Positions 1-9,780 of a DNA stretch of 64,000 nt are shown in pieces; position 1 is the first letter of the stretch, and each line of letters opens with the position of its first letter. The DNA comes from Zafaria cholistanensis (GTDB lineage Bacteria > Actinomycetota > Actinomycetes > Actinomycetales > Micrococcaceae). A program made the translations under genes and the position numbers. Under the pieces are notes generated by a model. It saw nothing but the letters and a program-made list of their open reading frames with translations, searched no databases and was not told the DNA's origin. The stretch is taken from the NCBI RefSeq assembly GCF_008580665.1, contig NZ_BKDJ01000005.1, positions 108,316 through 172,315 of the forward strand, read 5' to 3'.

Positions 1-141
1 GGGGGGTCCTTTCAACACACCCGGGGTTGGGGGGGGCCGGTCTAATGGCCGCCCCCCCCCTTCCGCGTGCTCTGCGGCTGATGCCGGCAGGTCCGGCCTC
101 CTGCCCGCGCCGGCCTCCTGCCCGCCACCGGGTCTGCCCTC
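1..141. other. Non-coding stretch with G and C homopolymer runs
   Basis: No gene is visible. A run of eight G (29-36) and a run of nine C (52-60), each next to a GGCC, can pair into a G/C hairpin. It lies just past the stop codon of the minus-strand regulator at 142-1176, so a transcription terminator is possible, although no T-run follows. The homopolymers could also carry sequencing length errors. Confidence 0.4.
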
Positions 142-1176
142 CTAGGCCCGCCCACCTCTGATGCCCGGGCGCGGGGCAAGTTCCTCCAGCGGAACATCCA
201 GCATCCAGGCCAGGACGTGCCCGTCGGCTTCACCCCGGCCCACCGCCTCCAGCTGTGCCTCCAGCAGTTTTTGCGGGACCCGGATCCCGCGGTAGACGTT
301 GGCGCGGGACTGCCCGGAGAAGCCTTCGATGTGGTTCGCGACGAGGGCCAGCGTGGTGTGCCAGCCAAGCGCAGCCTCTGCGCGGGACCCTGGAGCGACG
401 GCGGCGATCCGCCGGCGCAGGACCTCCGCGGAGACGCCCGTGTCCCACAGGAGCGCGCCGAGTGCGGCCGTGTCCGCCTCGCCGATGGCCGGTCCGAGGA
501 GGTCGTCCGGGACCAGGAAGTGGTCAGCGAAGTCGTCGGCCCATCCTCGGGTGGCGGAGGTGCGCGCGTCGATCGGCGGGAACTCCCCATGCAGGAGATG
601 GCCGAGTTCGCGGGCCAAGGCGTAATTGGCGGCAAACCACATTCCCGTGCCGCGGACTGCCACGTAGGCCGAATGGTCCAGATGGACGGCACGGGCGTCG
701 AATTCGGGGCCGCCCTGCAGGATGAAGATGTCCAGCCCGAACGCCGCGGCCAGGGCTGCCGGCAGGTCCTCGATGAAGCGTTCGCCCGCCGCCGCAACCG
801 CCAGGGAACGGGCGCTGGCGGCGGCCTCGGCGGGGGCGCTGCGCATGGACGTACTCGTGTTCAGCGTCCACGGGGGAACCAGGCGCACCTGCCGGTACGC
901 GGCTGCCGGATACGCCACGGTGGCTGTCACGGGATCGGGGATGGAGTCCCCGGGAGCCAACGCGGGCTGCGGGTCCCCGGTCACGAGCCAATGCAGCGAC
1001 ACGCCCAAGGTACGGGAAATCCGCCCGAGCTCCACCGGCGCAAAGGTCCGCTGGCCGTTGACGGAACGGTTGAACGCGTCCCGGCTCATGCCCACGCGCC
1101 GGGCCACCTCGGACTGCGTGACGGTCCCGAGAGTCTCGATGGCCATTTTGACGCGAGTCCCGATTCCAGTGTTCAT
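142..1176 (-). CDS. XRE-type regulator with ImmA/IrrE-like domain (degenerate metal motif)
   Basis: A 344-aa protein. Residues about 8-65 form a helix-turn-helix of the XRE/Cro type, with 'SEVARRVGMSRDAFNRSVNG' as the recognition region. The C-terminal part carries 'ARELGHLLHGEF', which matches the zinc-peptidase motif of ImmA/IrrE proteins (HExxH). In known members this domain cleaves repressors. Here the first His is Arg189 (codon 610-612, one base away from a His codon), so zinc binding is probably lost or altered. The ATG at 1176 has no Shine-Dalgarno but sits 6 nt after a TAGAAT -10 box, so a leaderless transcript is likely. The gene stands alone. Autoregulation is inferred from the inverted repeat over its -35 box. 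A stress or toxin-antitoxin type regulator is possible but not shown. Confidence 0.8.
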   Translation of the reverse strand: MNTGIGTRVKMAIETLGTVTQSEVARRVGMSRDAFNRSVNGQRTFAPVELGRISRTLGVSLHWLVTGDPQPALAPGDSIPDPVTATVAYPAAAYRQVRLVPPWTLNTSTSMRSAPAEAAASARSLAVAAAGERFIEDLPAALAAAFGLDIFILQGGPEFDARAVHLDHSAYVAVRGTGMWFAANYALARELGHLLHGEFPPIDARTSATRGWADDFADHFLVPDDLLGPAIGEADTAALGALLWDTGVSAEVLRRRIAAVAPGSRAEAALGWHTTLALVANHIEGFSGQSRANVYRGIRVPQKLLEAQLEAVGRGEADGHVLAWMLDVPLEELAPRPGIRGGRA

Positions 1177-1182
1177 TCCAAA

Positions 1183-1211
1183 ATTCTAGCCAGTGTTGGC
1201 AATTTCCCAAC
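1183..1211 (-). promoter_or_regulatory. Leaderless promoter with operator-like inverted repeat
   Basis: On the minus strand, -35 TTGGGA (1210-1205) and -10 TAGAAT (1188-1183) are 16 nt apart. The -10 box ends 6 nt before the ATG at 1176, so transcription should start on or next to the start codon. The inverted repeat GTTGG-N7-CCAAC (1195-1211) covers the -35 box, which fits a repressor site for the HTH protein it drives. Confidence 0.6.
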
Positions 1212-1245
1212 CCGGCTGGGGGCAGCCATGGCTGCCCCCAGCCGG
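1212..1245. terminator. Perfect 34-bp inverted repeat, probable terminator
   Basis: Two 17-base arms pair without a mismatch and without a loop spacer. The repeat lies 17 nt past the stop codon of the dehydrogenase gene ending at 1262 (minus strand) and directly abuts the promoter region of the regulator at 142-1176. No T-run follows on the minus strand (I-shaped type); TTTT follows on the plus strand. Confidence 0.65.
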
Positions 1246-1261
1246 AGTTTTAGGGGTTTCC

Positions 1262-4231
1262 TCAGGGCCCCGGGTCCAGCAGTTGGGCCAGGTGCCGGCC
1301 CGGCCGTCCGGGATCCAGTTGGGCGGCCTGCCGCGAGCAGGAGAACCCGTCGGTGAGCACCGGCGTTCCCGTGCCGGTTTCCCGCAGGGCCGGGGCGAAA
1401 GACTGCTCGGCGACCTGCATGCTCAGCGCGAAGTGCTCGGATTCGAAACCGAAGTTCCCGGCGACGCCGCAGCAGCCGCTGGCCTCGCGCACCGAGACCC
1501 CCGCGGCCTCGAGGACCTTCCGCTGCACGCCGGCCCCGAACGTGGCGTATTCGTGGCAGTGGGTTTGCAGCACCACCTGCGCAGGCAGCGGCGCGGCGGG
1601 TTCGGGCAGCCGCCCCGCAGCCGCCAGATCCCCCGCGTGGGCCGCGAAGCTGCGCACCCGGGCGGCCACCCGCCTGGCCTGGTCGGTGGGCACCAGTTCC
1701 GGGAGGTCCTTGCGCAGCGCCGCGGCGCAGGAGGGCTCCACCACCACGATGGGCCGCTGCGTGCCGTCGTCCAGTGCCGCGGCGGCGCCGGCGAGTTTTC
1801 TCTTCGCGGTGCCCAGCTGCCCGGTGGTGATCCAGGTCAGTCCGCAGCAGGCGTCGGGGGCACATTCGACCGGGCCGCCGGCGGCGAGCACCCGTGCCGC
1901 GGCACCGGCCACTTCCGGCCGGAAACCGCGCGTGAAGGTGTCCACGAACAGCACGGCGCCGGTCCCCTCCGCTGCCCCTTCGGTGGCGTCCGGGGCAGCG
2001 GACCGGGCAGGCCGCGCCCCCGCGTCGTGCACCCCGGCGTCGTGCACCCCGGCGTCGTGCACCGCCGCGCGCCAGGCCGAGGCGGGCGCAAAATCCGGCA
2101 GCGGGCGGGCCGCCGTGACGCCGGCCAGCGGCGCCAGCCTGCGCAGCGGGGTCGCCAGTGCCGCATTGACCAGCGGGGCGATCGGCCCGGCGAGCCGGAG
2201 CCAGCGGGGCAGCCAGCCCAGCGAGTAGTGCGAGGCCGGACGCAGCCGGCCGCTGTAGTGGTGGGACAGGAACTCAGCCTTATAGGTGGCCATGTCCACG
2301 CCGACGGGGCAGTCGGTGGAGCAGGCCTTGCAGCTCAGGCACAGGTCCAGCGACTCCAGGACTTCCGGCGAGCGCCATCCCTCCGCCACGGTGCGGGCGC
2401 CACGGACCATCTCCTGCAGGACCCGGGCGCGGCCGCGGGTCGAGTCCTTCTCGTTCCGGGTGGCGCGGTAGCTGGGGCACATGAACCCGCCGGCGTCGGA
2501 TCGGCACCGGCCCACGCCGATGCAGCCCTGCACCGCGTGCGTCCAGTCGTCGAGCCCGGCCGGGGCGCTGCCCGGGTCATGGCCCGTGGGAACCCGCTGG
2601 CCCGCGCCGCGCGGGTGCAGCTCGAAGTGCGTGCGCCATTCCCGGTCCGGGACGCCGGCCAGGGCCAGGTCCGCATCAATGGGTGGCGGGTCGGTCGGGG
2701 CGCCGGGGTTCAGCAGCCCCGTCGGGTCCCAGATGCGGCGGAAACGGGCGAACAGTTCCAGCATCCGCGGCGAGTACATCACCGGGAGGAATTCGGAGCG
2801 GGCCCGGCCGTCGCCGTGCTCGCCGGAGAGCGAGCCGCCGTGTGCCACGACCAGGTCGGCGGCGTCGCGGCTGAAGGCCCGGAACACCGCGCGGCCGGCC
2901 TCGCTGCGCAGGTCGTAGGTGATGCGGATGTGCATGCAGCCGGCGCCGAAATGCCCGTACATGACCCCCTGCAGCCCGTGCCGCTCCAGCAGGAGGCGGA
3001 AGTCGGACAGGTAGTCGGCCAGGTTTTGGGGGGCGACGGCTGAATCCTCCCAGCCCGGCCAGGACTCCCCGCCGGTGTGCAGGCGGGAGGAGAGCCCCGC
3101 GCCGTCCTCGCGCACCCGCCACAGCGAGGCGCGTTCGGCCGGGTCCGGCACGGCGCACCCGTCCACGAGCCGTCCGGCCGTGCGGAGCCGGCTCAGCAGC
3201 GCGGCGGCCTGGGCCCGCACCTGCTCCGGGTCCTCCCCGTCCAGGTCCACATACAGCCAGGCCTTGCCGTTGGGCAGTCCGGTTACGGAGTCGGCCCCGC
3301 GGCGGAAGCGCATGGTCTGCACGATCGCATCGTCGATCCCTTCCACCGCCGCCGGGTTGAAGGTAAGGATCTCGGGGACGTCGCGGGCCGCCTCCACCAC
3401 GTCGGCGTAGCCCAGGCATACCAGCAGCGCGCTGGCCGGCTTCTCCACCAGCCGCATCCGCGCCCCGACCACCACGGCGCAGGTGCCCTCGGAACCGACC
3501 AGCGCGCGCGCCACGTCGAACCCGTGCTCGGGCAGCAGCGCCGCAAGGTGGTAGCCGGAGACCTGGCGCGGGATGCGTTCCAGTTCGGTGCGCAGCGGGG
3601 CGAGGTTCTCGCGGACCAGTGCCTGCAGCTCCCGGGCAAGCTGGTCCGCGCGGGCCGCGGCGGCGCCGTCGTCCGGGTCGGTGGCGCGCAGGAAGCCGCG
3701 CCCGGCGGTGAGCCGGAAACCGTCCGCGGTGACCAGGTCCAGTTCGGCGACGTGGTCTGAGGTGCGCCCGTGGCGGACCGAGTGGTTGCCGCAGGCGTCG
3801 TTGCCCAGCGCCCCGCCGACGGTGGCCCGGGTACGCGAGGACGGGTCCGGGGCGAAGGTGAGCCGGCCTCCCGTGGCCCGTTCGACGTGCCCGGTGAGCC
3901 GGGAGAGCACGGCGCCGGCGCCGGCCTGCACGGTGCCGGCCGCCTCGTCCACCGGGCCCAGCGCGTCCAGGTGCCGGGAGAAGTCCAGGACGACGCCGGT
4001 ACCGATCGCGTTGCCGGCCATCCCCGTGCCGCCGCCGCGGGCGGTCAGGGGGGTGCCGGTGGCGCGGCAGGCTGCCAGGACCTCCAGGACGTCTCCGGCG
4101 CTGCGGGGAAAGACGACGGCGGACGGCGGCACGCGGTAGTTGGAGGCGTCGTATGAGTACTCGGCCAGCCGGCGGGCCGAGGTGTCGGCATCCAGGCCGG
4201 CGGCGGCCAGCAGGTCGGTGAATGAGGGCAT
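1262..4231 (-). CDS. FAD-linked and Fe-S D-2-hydroxyacid dehydrogenase (YdiJ/Dld-like)
   Basis: A 989-aa protein joining a flavin oxidase to an iron-sulfur half. The N-terminal half has a PCMH-type FAD-binding fold with 'TARGGGTGMAGNAIG', followed by a FAD-oxidase C-terminal domain. Next come two cysteine clusters typical of 4Fe-4S sites, the clearer one being 'CLSCKACSTDCPVG', and then two CCG motifs ('CCGLTW', 'CCGVAGNF') of the heterodisulfide-reductase type. This layout and length match YdiJ and related D-2-hydroxyglutarate or D-lactate dehydrogenases, which pass electrons to the respiratory chain. The exact substrate is not visible. A 15-bp tandem repeat encoding VHDAG three times lies in the linker before the CCG domain. 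The lipoprotein gene at 4267-5367 lies 35 nt upstream on the same strand. Confidence 0.85.
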   Translation of the reverse strand: MPSFTDLLAAAGLDADTSARRLAEYSYDASNYRVPPSAVVFPRSAGDVLEVLAACRATGTPLTARGGGTGMAGNAIGTGVVLDFSRHLDALGPVDEAAGTVQAGAGAVLSRLTGHVERATGGRLTFAPDPSSRTRATVGGALGNDACGNHSVRHGRTSDHVAELDLVTADGFRLTAGRGFLRATDPDDGAAAARADQLARELQALVRENLAPLRTELERIPRQVSGYHLAALLPEHGFDVARALVGSEGTCAVVVGARMRLVEKPASALLVCLGYADVVEAARDVPEILTFNPAAVEGIDDAIVQTMRFRRGADSVTGLPNGKAWLYVDLDGEDPEQVRAQAAALLSRLRTAGRLVDGCAVPDPAERASLWRVREDGAGLSSRLHTGGESWPGWEDSAVAPQNLADYLSDFRLLLERHGLQGVMYGHFGAGCMHIRITYDLRSEAGRAVFRAFSRDAADLVVAHGGSLSGEHGDGRARSEFLPVMYSPRMLELFARFRRIWDPTGLLNPGAPTDPPPIDADLALAGVPDREWRTHFELHPRGAGQRVPTGHDPGSAPAGLDDWTHAVQGCIGVGRCRSDAGGFMCPSYRATRNEKDSTRGRARVLQEMVRGARTVAEGWRSPEVLESLDLCLSCKACSTDCPVGVDMATYKAEFLSHHYSGRLRPASHYSLGWLPRWLRLAGPIAPLVNAALATPLRRLAPLAGVTAARPLPDFAPASAWRAAVHDAGVHDAGVHDAGARPARSAAPDATEGAAEGTGAVLFVDTFTRGFRPEVAGAAARVLAAGGPVECAPDACCGLTWITTGQLGTAKRKLAGAAAALDDGTQRPIVVVEPSCAAALRKDLPELVPTDQARRVAARVRSFAAHAGDLAAAGRLPEPAAPLPAQVVLQTHCHEYATFGAGVQRKVLEAAGVSVREASGCCGVAGNFGFESEHFALSMQVAEQSFAPALRETGTGTPVLTDGFSCSRQAAQLDPGRPGRHLAQLLDPGP
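2021..2066. repeat. 15-bp in-frame tandem repeat inside the dehydrogenase gene
   Basis: Three copies of a 15-bp unit (core CGTCGTGCACCCCGG on the plus strand) encode VHDAG three times in the linker between the second Fe-S cluster and the CCG domain. The unit keeps the reading frame, so copy-number change would only alter linker length. Confidence 0.8.
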
Positions 4232-4266
4232 GGTTCGGGTCTACCACACCTCCGCGGCGGGCCCGG

Positions 4267-5367
4267 TCAGGGAACCCTGACTGTGTGGGTCGTGCTGGTG
4301 GTTCCGGAGACTTTCCGCGCCGTGGTCCGGTAGAGGTCCCGGGGGGCTTTCAGGGTGTGCCTGAAGGTGGTGCCGACCTTGGCGTTGTAGAGGCTGAAGG
4401 ACGCCGGGCCGTCTTCCAGGTGGAAGACGAAGTCGCGGTCCGCGTGGGCTTCGGACGCGCCGCTGGTGTCCGGGAAGTAGTATCCGTTCCCGGCCAGGGT
4501 GCCGTCGAACCCGCCGGTGCAGGTCCACGCAATTTCCCGGTGGTTGCCCTCGACGTAGTTTTCGACGCTGCCGTAGCGCAGGGTTCCCAGGCCGGCGACC
4601 CGGCACGTGGCGCCGATCCCGGTGCCGGCGGACGCGGCTGGCGCCGTGGAAGTGGCGGTGAACCGGTACTTGGCCGTGGTCTTCACCCTGTAGGTGCCCT
4701 TGGGCAGCGTTGCGGAGGCAACGCTGCGCTTGATCGTCTTGCCGTTGCGGGTGACCGTGATCCTTCGGGAGGTGACCTTGGCGCCCGGGGCGGCGGTTAC
4801 CGCGGGCCGGACCGTATTGCCGGAGACCCTGGGTGCCGCGACCCGGAGGGCCGGGCGGACCGTAAGTTTCTGCGTCGAGGCGTAGGAGTAGGCCTTGCCG
4901 TCCAGGCGGCTGCGCACCTTGGCCGTGGTGGTGACCGAGTAGGTTCCCGCCCGCACCGCCACCGAGGCCCTGTCCGCGGCTCCGGGGAGGCCCTTGACCG
5001 TCACCCGCCGTGAAACCAGCTCGCCCGCGGCGGCATCGACGGTGACCGTCGCGGGCCGGACCGTGCCCGTGCCGCCCACCTTGACGAGCGGGTCGGGGAT
5101 CTTGCCGAACTTCAGCCCGAGCTCGGCGGCGGCGGGCGCCGTCGCCGCGAGGCTGGCGGCCCCTGGAGCGCCGGCGGGGACGGCGGAGGCGAAGGCTGCC
5201 CGGGCCACGGGCGCCTGGGCTGGTGCGGCAGCGAATTCGGCAGCGGATTCGGCGGCGGCACGGGGCGCCGGGGTCCCGCAGGCGGCCGTGCCCAGAAGCA
5301 GCGCGACGCCGGCCAGGACGGCCGCTGCCGGACGGATAAAGGCGCAGCGCAATGTGGATCCCCCCAT
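4267..5367 (-). CDS. Secreted lipoprotein with two Ig-like repeats, unknown function
   Basis: A 366-aa protein. The N terminus has a positive stretch, a hydrophobic core and 'LLLGTAACG', which resembles a lipobox with Cys30 as the lipid anchor, although the residues before Cys are not ideal. After an Ala-rich spacer come two similar beta-rich segments of about 60 residues; both contain 'VRPA', 'SRR(V/I)TV' and 'GTY(S/R)V.TTAK'. The C-terminal part has no motif I recognise. The ATG at 5367 follows AGGGGG at a good distance. Extracellular, membrane-anchored location is inferred. The dehydrogenase gene follows 35 nt downstream, but no functional link is obvious. Confidence 0.7.
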   Translation of the reverse strand: MGGSTLRCAFIRPAAAVLAGVALLLGTAACGTPAPRAAAESAAEFAAAPAQAPVARAAFASAVPAGAPGAASLAATAPAAAELGLKFGKIPDPLVKVGGTGTVRPATVTVDAAAGELVSRRVTVKGLPGAADRASVAVRAGTYSVTTTAKVRSRLDGKAYSYASTQKLTVRPALRVAAPRVSGNTVRPAVTAAPGAKVTSRRITVTRNGKTIKRSVASATLPKGTYRVKTTAKYRFTATSTAPAASAGTGIGATCRVAGLGTLRYGSVENYVEGNHREIAWTCTGGFDGTLAGNGYYFPDTSGASEAHADRDFVFHLEDGPASFSLYNAKVGTTFRHTLKAPRDLYRTTARKVSGTTSTTHTVRVP

Positions 5368-5483
5368 GTTCCCCCTGCGCGGCCCTATGGATCCCCTGGC
5401 CGCATCGCCCGGACGGTGCGATTATCCGGATCCTACTGCCGGGAACCTGGGGCTTGGCAAGGGGTTTTCGGAGAGACGGCAGG

Positions 5484-7031
<1,548 letters not shown>

Positions 7032-7038
7032 TTGGTGG

Positions 7039-8232
7039 ATGAACGTCCCCGAGTCCTTCCCTGCCCGCCCCGGCTTGAGGCACCGCCATTCCACCGGTAA
7101 GCAGGTTCCGGGCGGCAGGCCGGGACAGCCCGGCGGGGAGCGGGCCGGCGGGGAGCGGGCCGCGCCGTCCTTCGCCTGGCGGGCCATGTTCCGGCTGGCC
7201 CCCGCCGACGAGGACCACTTCATTGCCCTGCGCGTGGCACTGGGGGTGTTCCTGCCGCTGGCCTTCCTGGTGGTGACCGGCCGGATGGACCTGGCGGTGT
7301 TCGTGGTCTTTGGGGCCTTCACTGGCGTGTACGGGCGGGTCAAGGGGCACCGGGACCGGCTGAACGCCCAGCTGCGCGCCGGCGCCCTGTTCTGGGTGGT
7401 GGTCCTGGCGGCGTGGCTCAGCTCTGCCCTGCTGGTGGAACACGGCACCCCTTCCGGACCCTGGACGCTGGTGGGCCTGACCACGGTGGTGGCCGGAGCC
7501 TGCGCGCTGGCGGCGGCGCATCTGCGCATCCGTCCCGGCGGGTCCCTTTTCCACATCTTCGCCTTTGCGGCGATCGCCTCCCTGCCGGCCCTGCCTCCGT
7601 TGGGCGAATCCCTCGCGGCGGTGGCGCTGGCCGTGCTGCTCTCCGTCGCGATCGGCCTGGCGGGCTGGCTGCTGCCGGGGCGCCGTACCCCCTGGGTCCG
7701 GACACCGCAGGCCCCACTGACCCCATTGGTGCGCCGGGCCCTCCGGACCGAGTCGTTCGAACACCTGCTCGCCGCCGGCCTGGCCGGTTCCCTGGCCACC
7801 GCGCTGGCCCCGGTGCTCTCCACCAGCCACAACTACTGGGCGATGGTGGCCGCAGTGGTTCCCCTGGTCGGCCAGACCACCCGCCACCAGGTGGTTCGGG
7901 GGGTCCACCGGGTGCTGGGCACGCTCGCCGGCCTGCTGCTGATGGGCGCGGTTATCCTCGTGGACCCCGATCCGTGGGCGGCGGTGCTGCTCATGGGGCT
8001 GATGCAGTTCGCCACCGAGATGCTGATCACCCGCAACTACTTCTGGGCGCAGGTGTTCGTGACTCCGCTGGCCCTGGTGGGCACGTCCCTGGGGGCGGGG
8101 CTTTCCGTGGGCCTTCTCCACGACCGGATGCTGGAAACGGTGATTGGCGCCACCGTCGGCATCGGCGTGGTGCTGGCCGGCGCAGCCTATGCCCGCCGGG
8201 TACGGCGCCGGCTGGGCCTGGACAGCGCCTAG
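7039..8232 (+). CDS. FUSC-family aromatic acid exporter-like membrane protein
   Basis: A 397-aa integral membrane protein. After a cytoplasmic Gly/Arg-rich stretch (residues 1-50) comes a block of hydrophobic helices, a soluble loop near residue 220-240, and a second block with 'LATALAPVLSTSHNYWAMVAAVVPL', the pattern of FUSC / aromatic-acid-efflux proteins, which export aromatic acids or similar compounds. The ATG at 7039 was chosen because TAGCGT lies 7 nt upstream; an internal ATG at 7186 is an alternative. The gene is convergent with the unknown gene at 8282-9130. The repeats at 6937-6991 may control it. Confidence 0.75.
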   Translation: MNVPESFPARPGLRHRHSTGKQVPGGRPGQPGGERAGGERAAPSFAWRAMFRLAPADEDHFIALRVALGVFLPLAFLVVTGRMDLAVFVVFGAFTGVYGRVKGHRDRLNAQLRAGALFWVVVLAAWLSSALLVEHGTPSGPWTLVGLTTVVAGACALAAAHLRIRPGGSLFHIFAFAAIASLPALPPLGESLAAVALAVLLSVAIGLAGWLLPGRRTPWVRTPQAPLTPLVRRALRTESFEHLLAAGLAGSLATALAPVLSTSHNYWAMVAAVVPLVGQTTRHQVVRGVHRVLGTLAGLLLMGAVILVDPDPWAAVLLMGLMQFATEMLITRNYFWAQVFVTPLALVGTSLGAGLSVGLLHDRMLETVIGATVGIGVVLAGAAYARRVRRRLGLDSA

Positions 8233-8281
8233 CCGGCGCCCGGGCAACGCCTGGCCGCGCCCGCCGGGCAGGGCCGTCGGA

Positions 8282-9130
8282 TCAGGCGCGCAGCGCGTCC
8301 AGCTCGAGCTGGACCAGGCGGCCCAGCTCGTCCGCGTCCAGCGTCCGGGAACCGCCGTGGGCGCGCAGGAAGAGCAGCGTGCGCAGGCGCCGGTTGCGCC
8401 ACACGTGCTCGGCGTCGGTGTTCCCGGCCGCGGCCGCGCGGCGGATCTCGCGGTCGAACAGGTCGGGATTGTCCAACCGGCGCTGGAGCACCTCGGCCTC
8501 CAGCCGGGCGCGGGCCGGGTCCTCCGCCGTGTCGGCCGCGCGCAGCAGGGACCCGAAGTGGGCCGCGGCGGCCGCATCCCCGTCCTGGTCGGAGAGGAAC
8601 GCGGCCAGGGCGAGCGCCGACTGCACGTGCTTCCAGCGTCCCAGGTTCCCGTCGAATTCCAGCCCGGTCAGCAGGCCCAGGACGCACCAGGCGCTTTCCC
8701 GGTCGTCCAGTTCAACGAACAGCAGGTGGGCCAGTTCGGCCACATCGTGCAGGTGGGCGCCCGACTTCACGTTCAGGCCGCGGCTGAGCCGCGCCACCGC
8801 GGCCACCACGCGGGGATCCTCCGGGTGTTCGCGTGCGGCCGCCACCAGCACCGCCTCGGGGGAGCCGTCAGCCGCGTGCGCGGGCAGGTCCTCCAGGGTG
8901 GGCTCCGGGGCAGGTTCGTTGGTGTGCACGCGGATGGTCGAGCCGTACGCGATACGCACCGCCCGTCCGCCCTCCAGCCTGGCCTCCACCATGGCCGGGG
9001 TGCCGAAGCTGTCGTGGATCGTGCGGACGGACACCACCGGGGGGCTGGGCGTGCCGGTGCGGGTGATGAAACGGTTGCCCGCCACCACCTTCTCGGCACG
9101 GACGCCGCGGACAAAGGACTGCGCAGCCAT
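8282..9130 (-). CDS. Conserved-type protein of unknown function
   Basis: A 282-aa soluble protein that I cannot assign. Residues 1-75 look like a small beta-rich domain with 'RTGTPSPPVVSVRTIHDSFG' and 'RIAYGSTIRVHTNEP'. The rest is rich in alpha helix with Leu, Ala and Arg and could be a TPR-like array ('HDVAELAHLLFVELDDRES', 'HVQSALALAAFLSDQ'). No signal peptide or membrane segment is seen. It follows the Nudix-like gene by 9 nt on the same strand, so the two are probably co-transcribed, but no shared role is evident. Confidence 0.7.
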   Translation of the reverse strand: MAAQSFVRGVRAEKVVAGNRFITRTGTPSPPVVSVRTIHDSFGTPAMVEARLEGGRAVRIAYGSTIRVHTNEPAPEPTLEDLPAHAADGSPEAVLVAAAREHPEDPRVVAAVARLSRGLNVKSGAHLHDVAELAHLLFVELDDRESAWCVLGLLTGLEFDGNLGRWKHVQSALALAAFLSDQDGDAAAAAHFGSLLRAADTAEDPARARLEAEVLQRRLDNPDLFDREIRRAAAAGNTDAEHVWRNRRLRTLLFLRAHGGSRTLDADELGRLVQLELDALRA

Positions 9131-9139
9131 GGGGAACCC

Positions 9140-9679
9140 CTAGTGGTACCAGCCCATGTGGGCCAGGGCCTGGCGGACCAGGTTACCGCGCCCGCCTGCG
9201 AATTCTTCCTGCACCGTCGGGCTCAGCGCCTCCTCCGGAGTCAGCCAGGTCAGTTCCAGGGCATCCTGGCGGGGGCTGCATTCGCCGCGCATCGGAATGA
9301 TGTAGGCCAGCGACACGGCGTGCTGCCGGTCATCCGTCAGGCCCGTCTCCGAGGGCGAGGGGAAGTACTCGGCAACCGTGAACGGCACCGGGCTGGGCGG
9401 CAGCTGCGGCATGGCCATCGGCCCCAAGTCCTTCTCGATGTGCCGGACCAGGGCCGCGCGGATCGTCTCCCGGTAGTGCACCCGGCCGGAGACGAAGGTG
9501 CGCATCATCTGCCCGGAGTCGGTGGCCTGGTACAGCAGCCCGATCTCGGACACGTATCCGAGCGGGTCCAGCCGCACCGGCAACGCCTCCACGTAAACCA
9601 TGGGCAAGCGGCGGCGGGCCTCGTAGAGGTCCTCGGAGGAAAGCCAGCCGGGATTGGGGTCCGGTGTGCGCACGTTCAT
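9140..9679 (-). CDS. Nudix-hydrolase family protein with degenerate Nudix box
   Basis: A 179-aa protein. The overall order (beta strands with 'SEIGLLYQATDSGQ', then a Nudix-like helix, then 'SLAYIIPMRGECSPRQDALELTWLTPEEA') matches Nudix proteins. The box itself reads 'GRVHYRETIRAALVRHIEKD' followed by LG: Gly and the first Glu fit, but the REUXEE core is RHIEKD, so the two glutamates that bind metal are lost or replaced by Lys and Asp. Nucleoside-diphosphate hydrolysis is therefore doubtful and a sensor or binding role is possible. It lies upstream of the unknown gene at 8282-9130 and diverges from the MFS gene at 9781. Confidence 0.75.
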   Translation of the reverse strand: MNVRTPDPNPGWLSSEDLYEARRRLPMVYVEALPVRLDPLGYVSEIGLLYQATDSGQMMRTFVSGRVHYRETIRAALVRHIEKDLGPMAMPQLPPSPVPFTVAEYFPSPSETGLTDDRQHAVSLAYIIPMRGECSPRQDALELTWLTPEEALSPTVQEEFAGGRGNLVRQALAHMGWYH

Positions 9680-9780
9680 ACCCTATGTTTACCATCTGGG
9701 CCGGGCAGGGGCGGATACCATGTAAGGGACCCCCTCCCCCCACGGGCAGCCCGACCGGCCCGCCCGGAACAGGATGGCCC

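Noticed and set aside
1193-3043. Long plus-strand open frame opposite the FAD/Fe-S dehydrogenase
   Set aside because: Its product is Arg/Gly/Pro-rich without motifs, and the opposite strand has a clear family. Such frames are common at 70% G+C.
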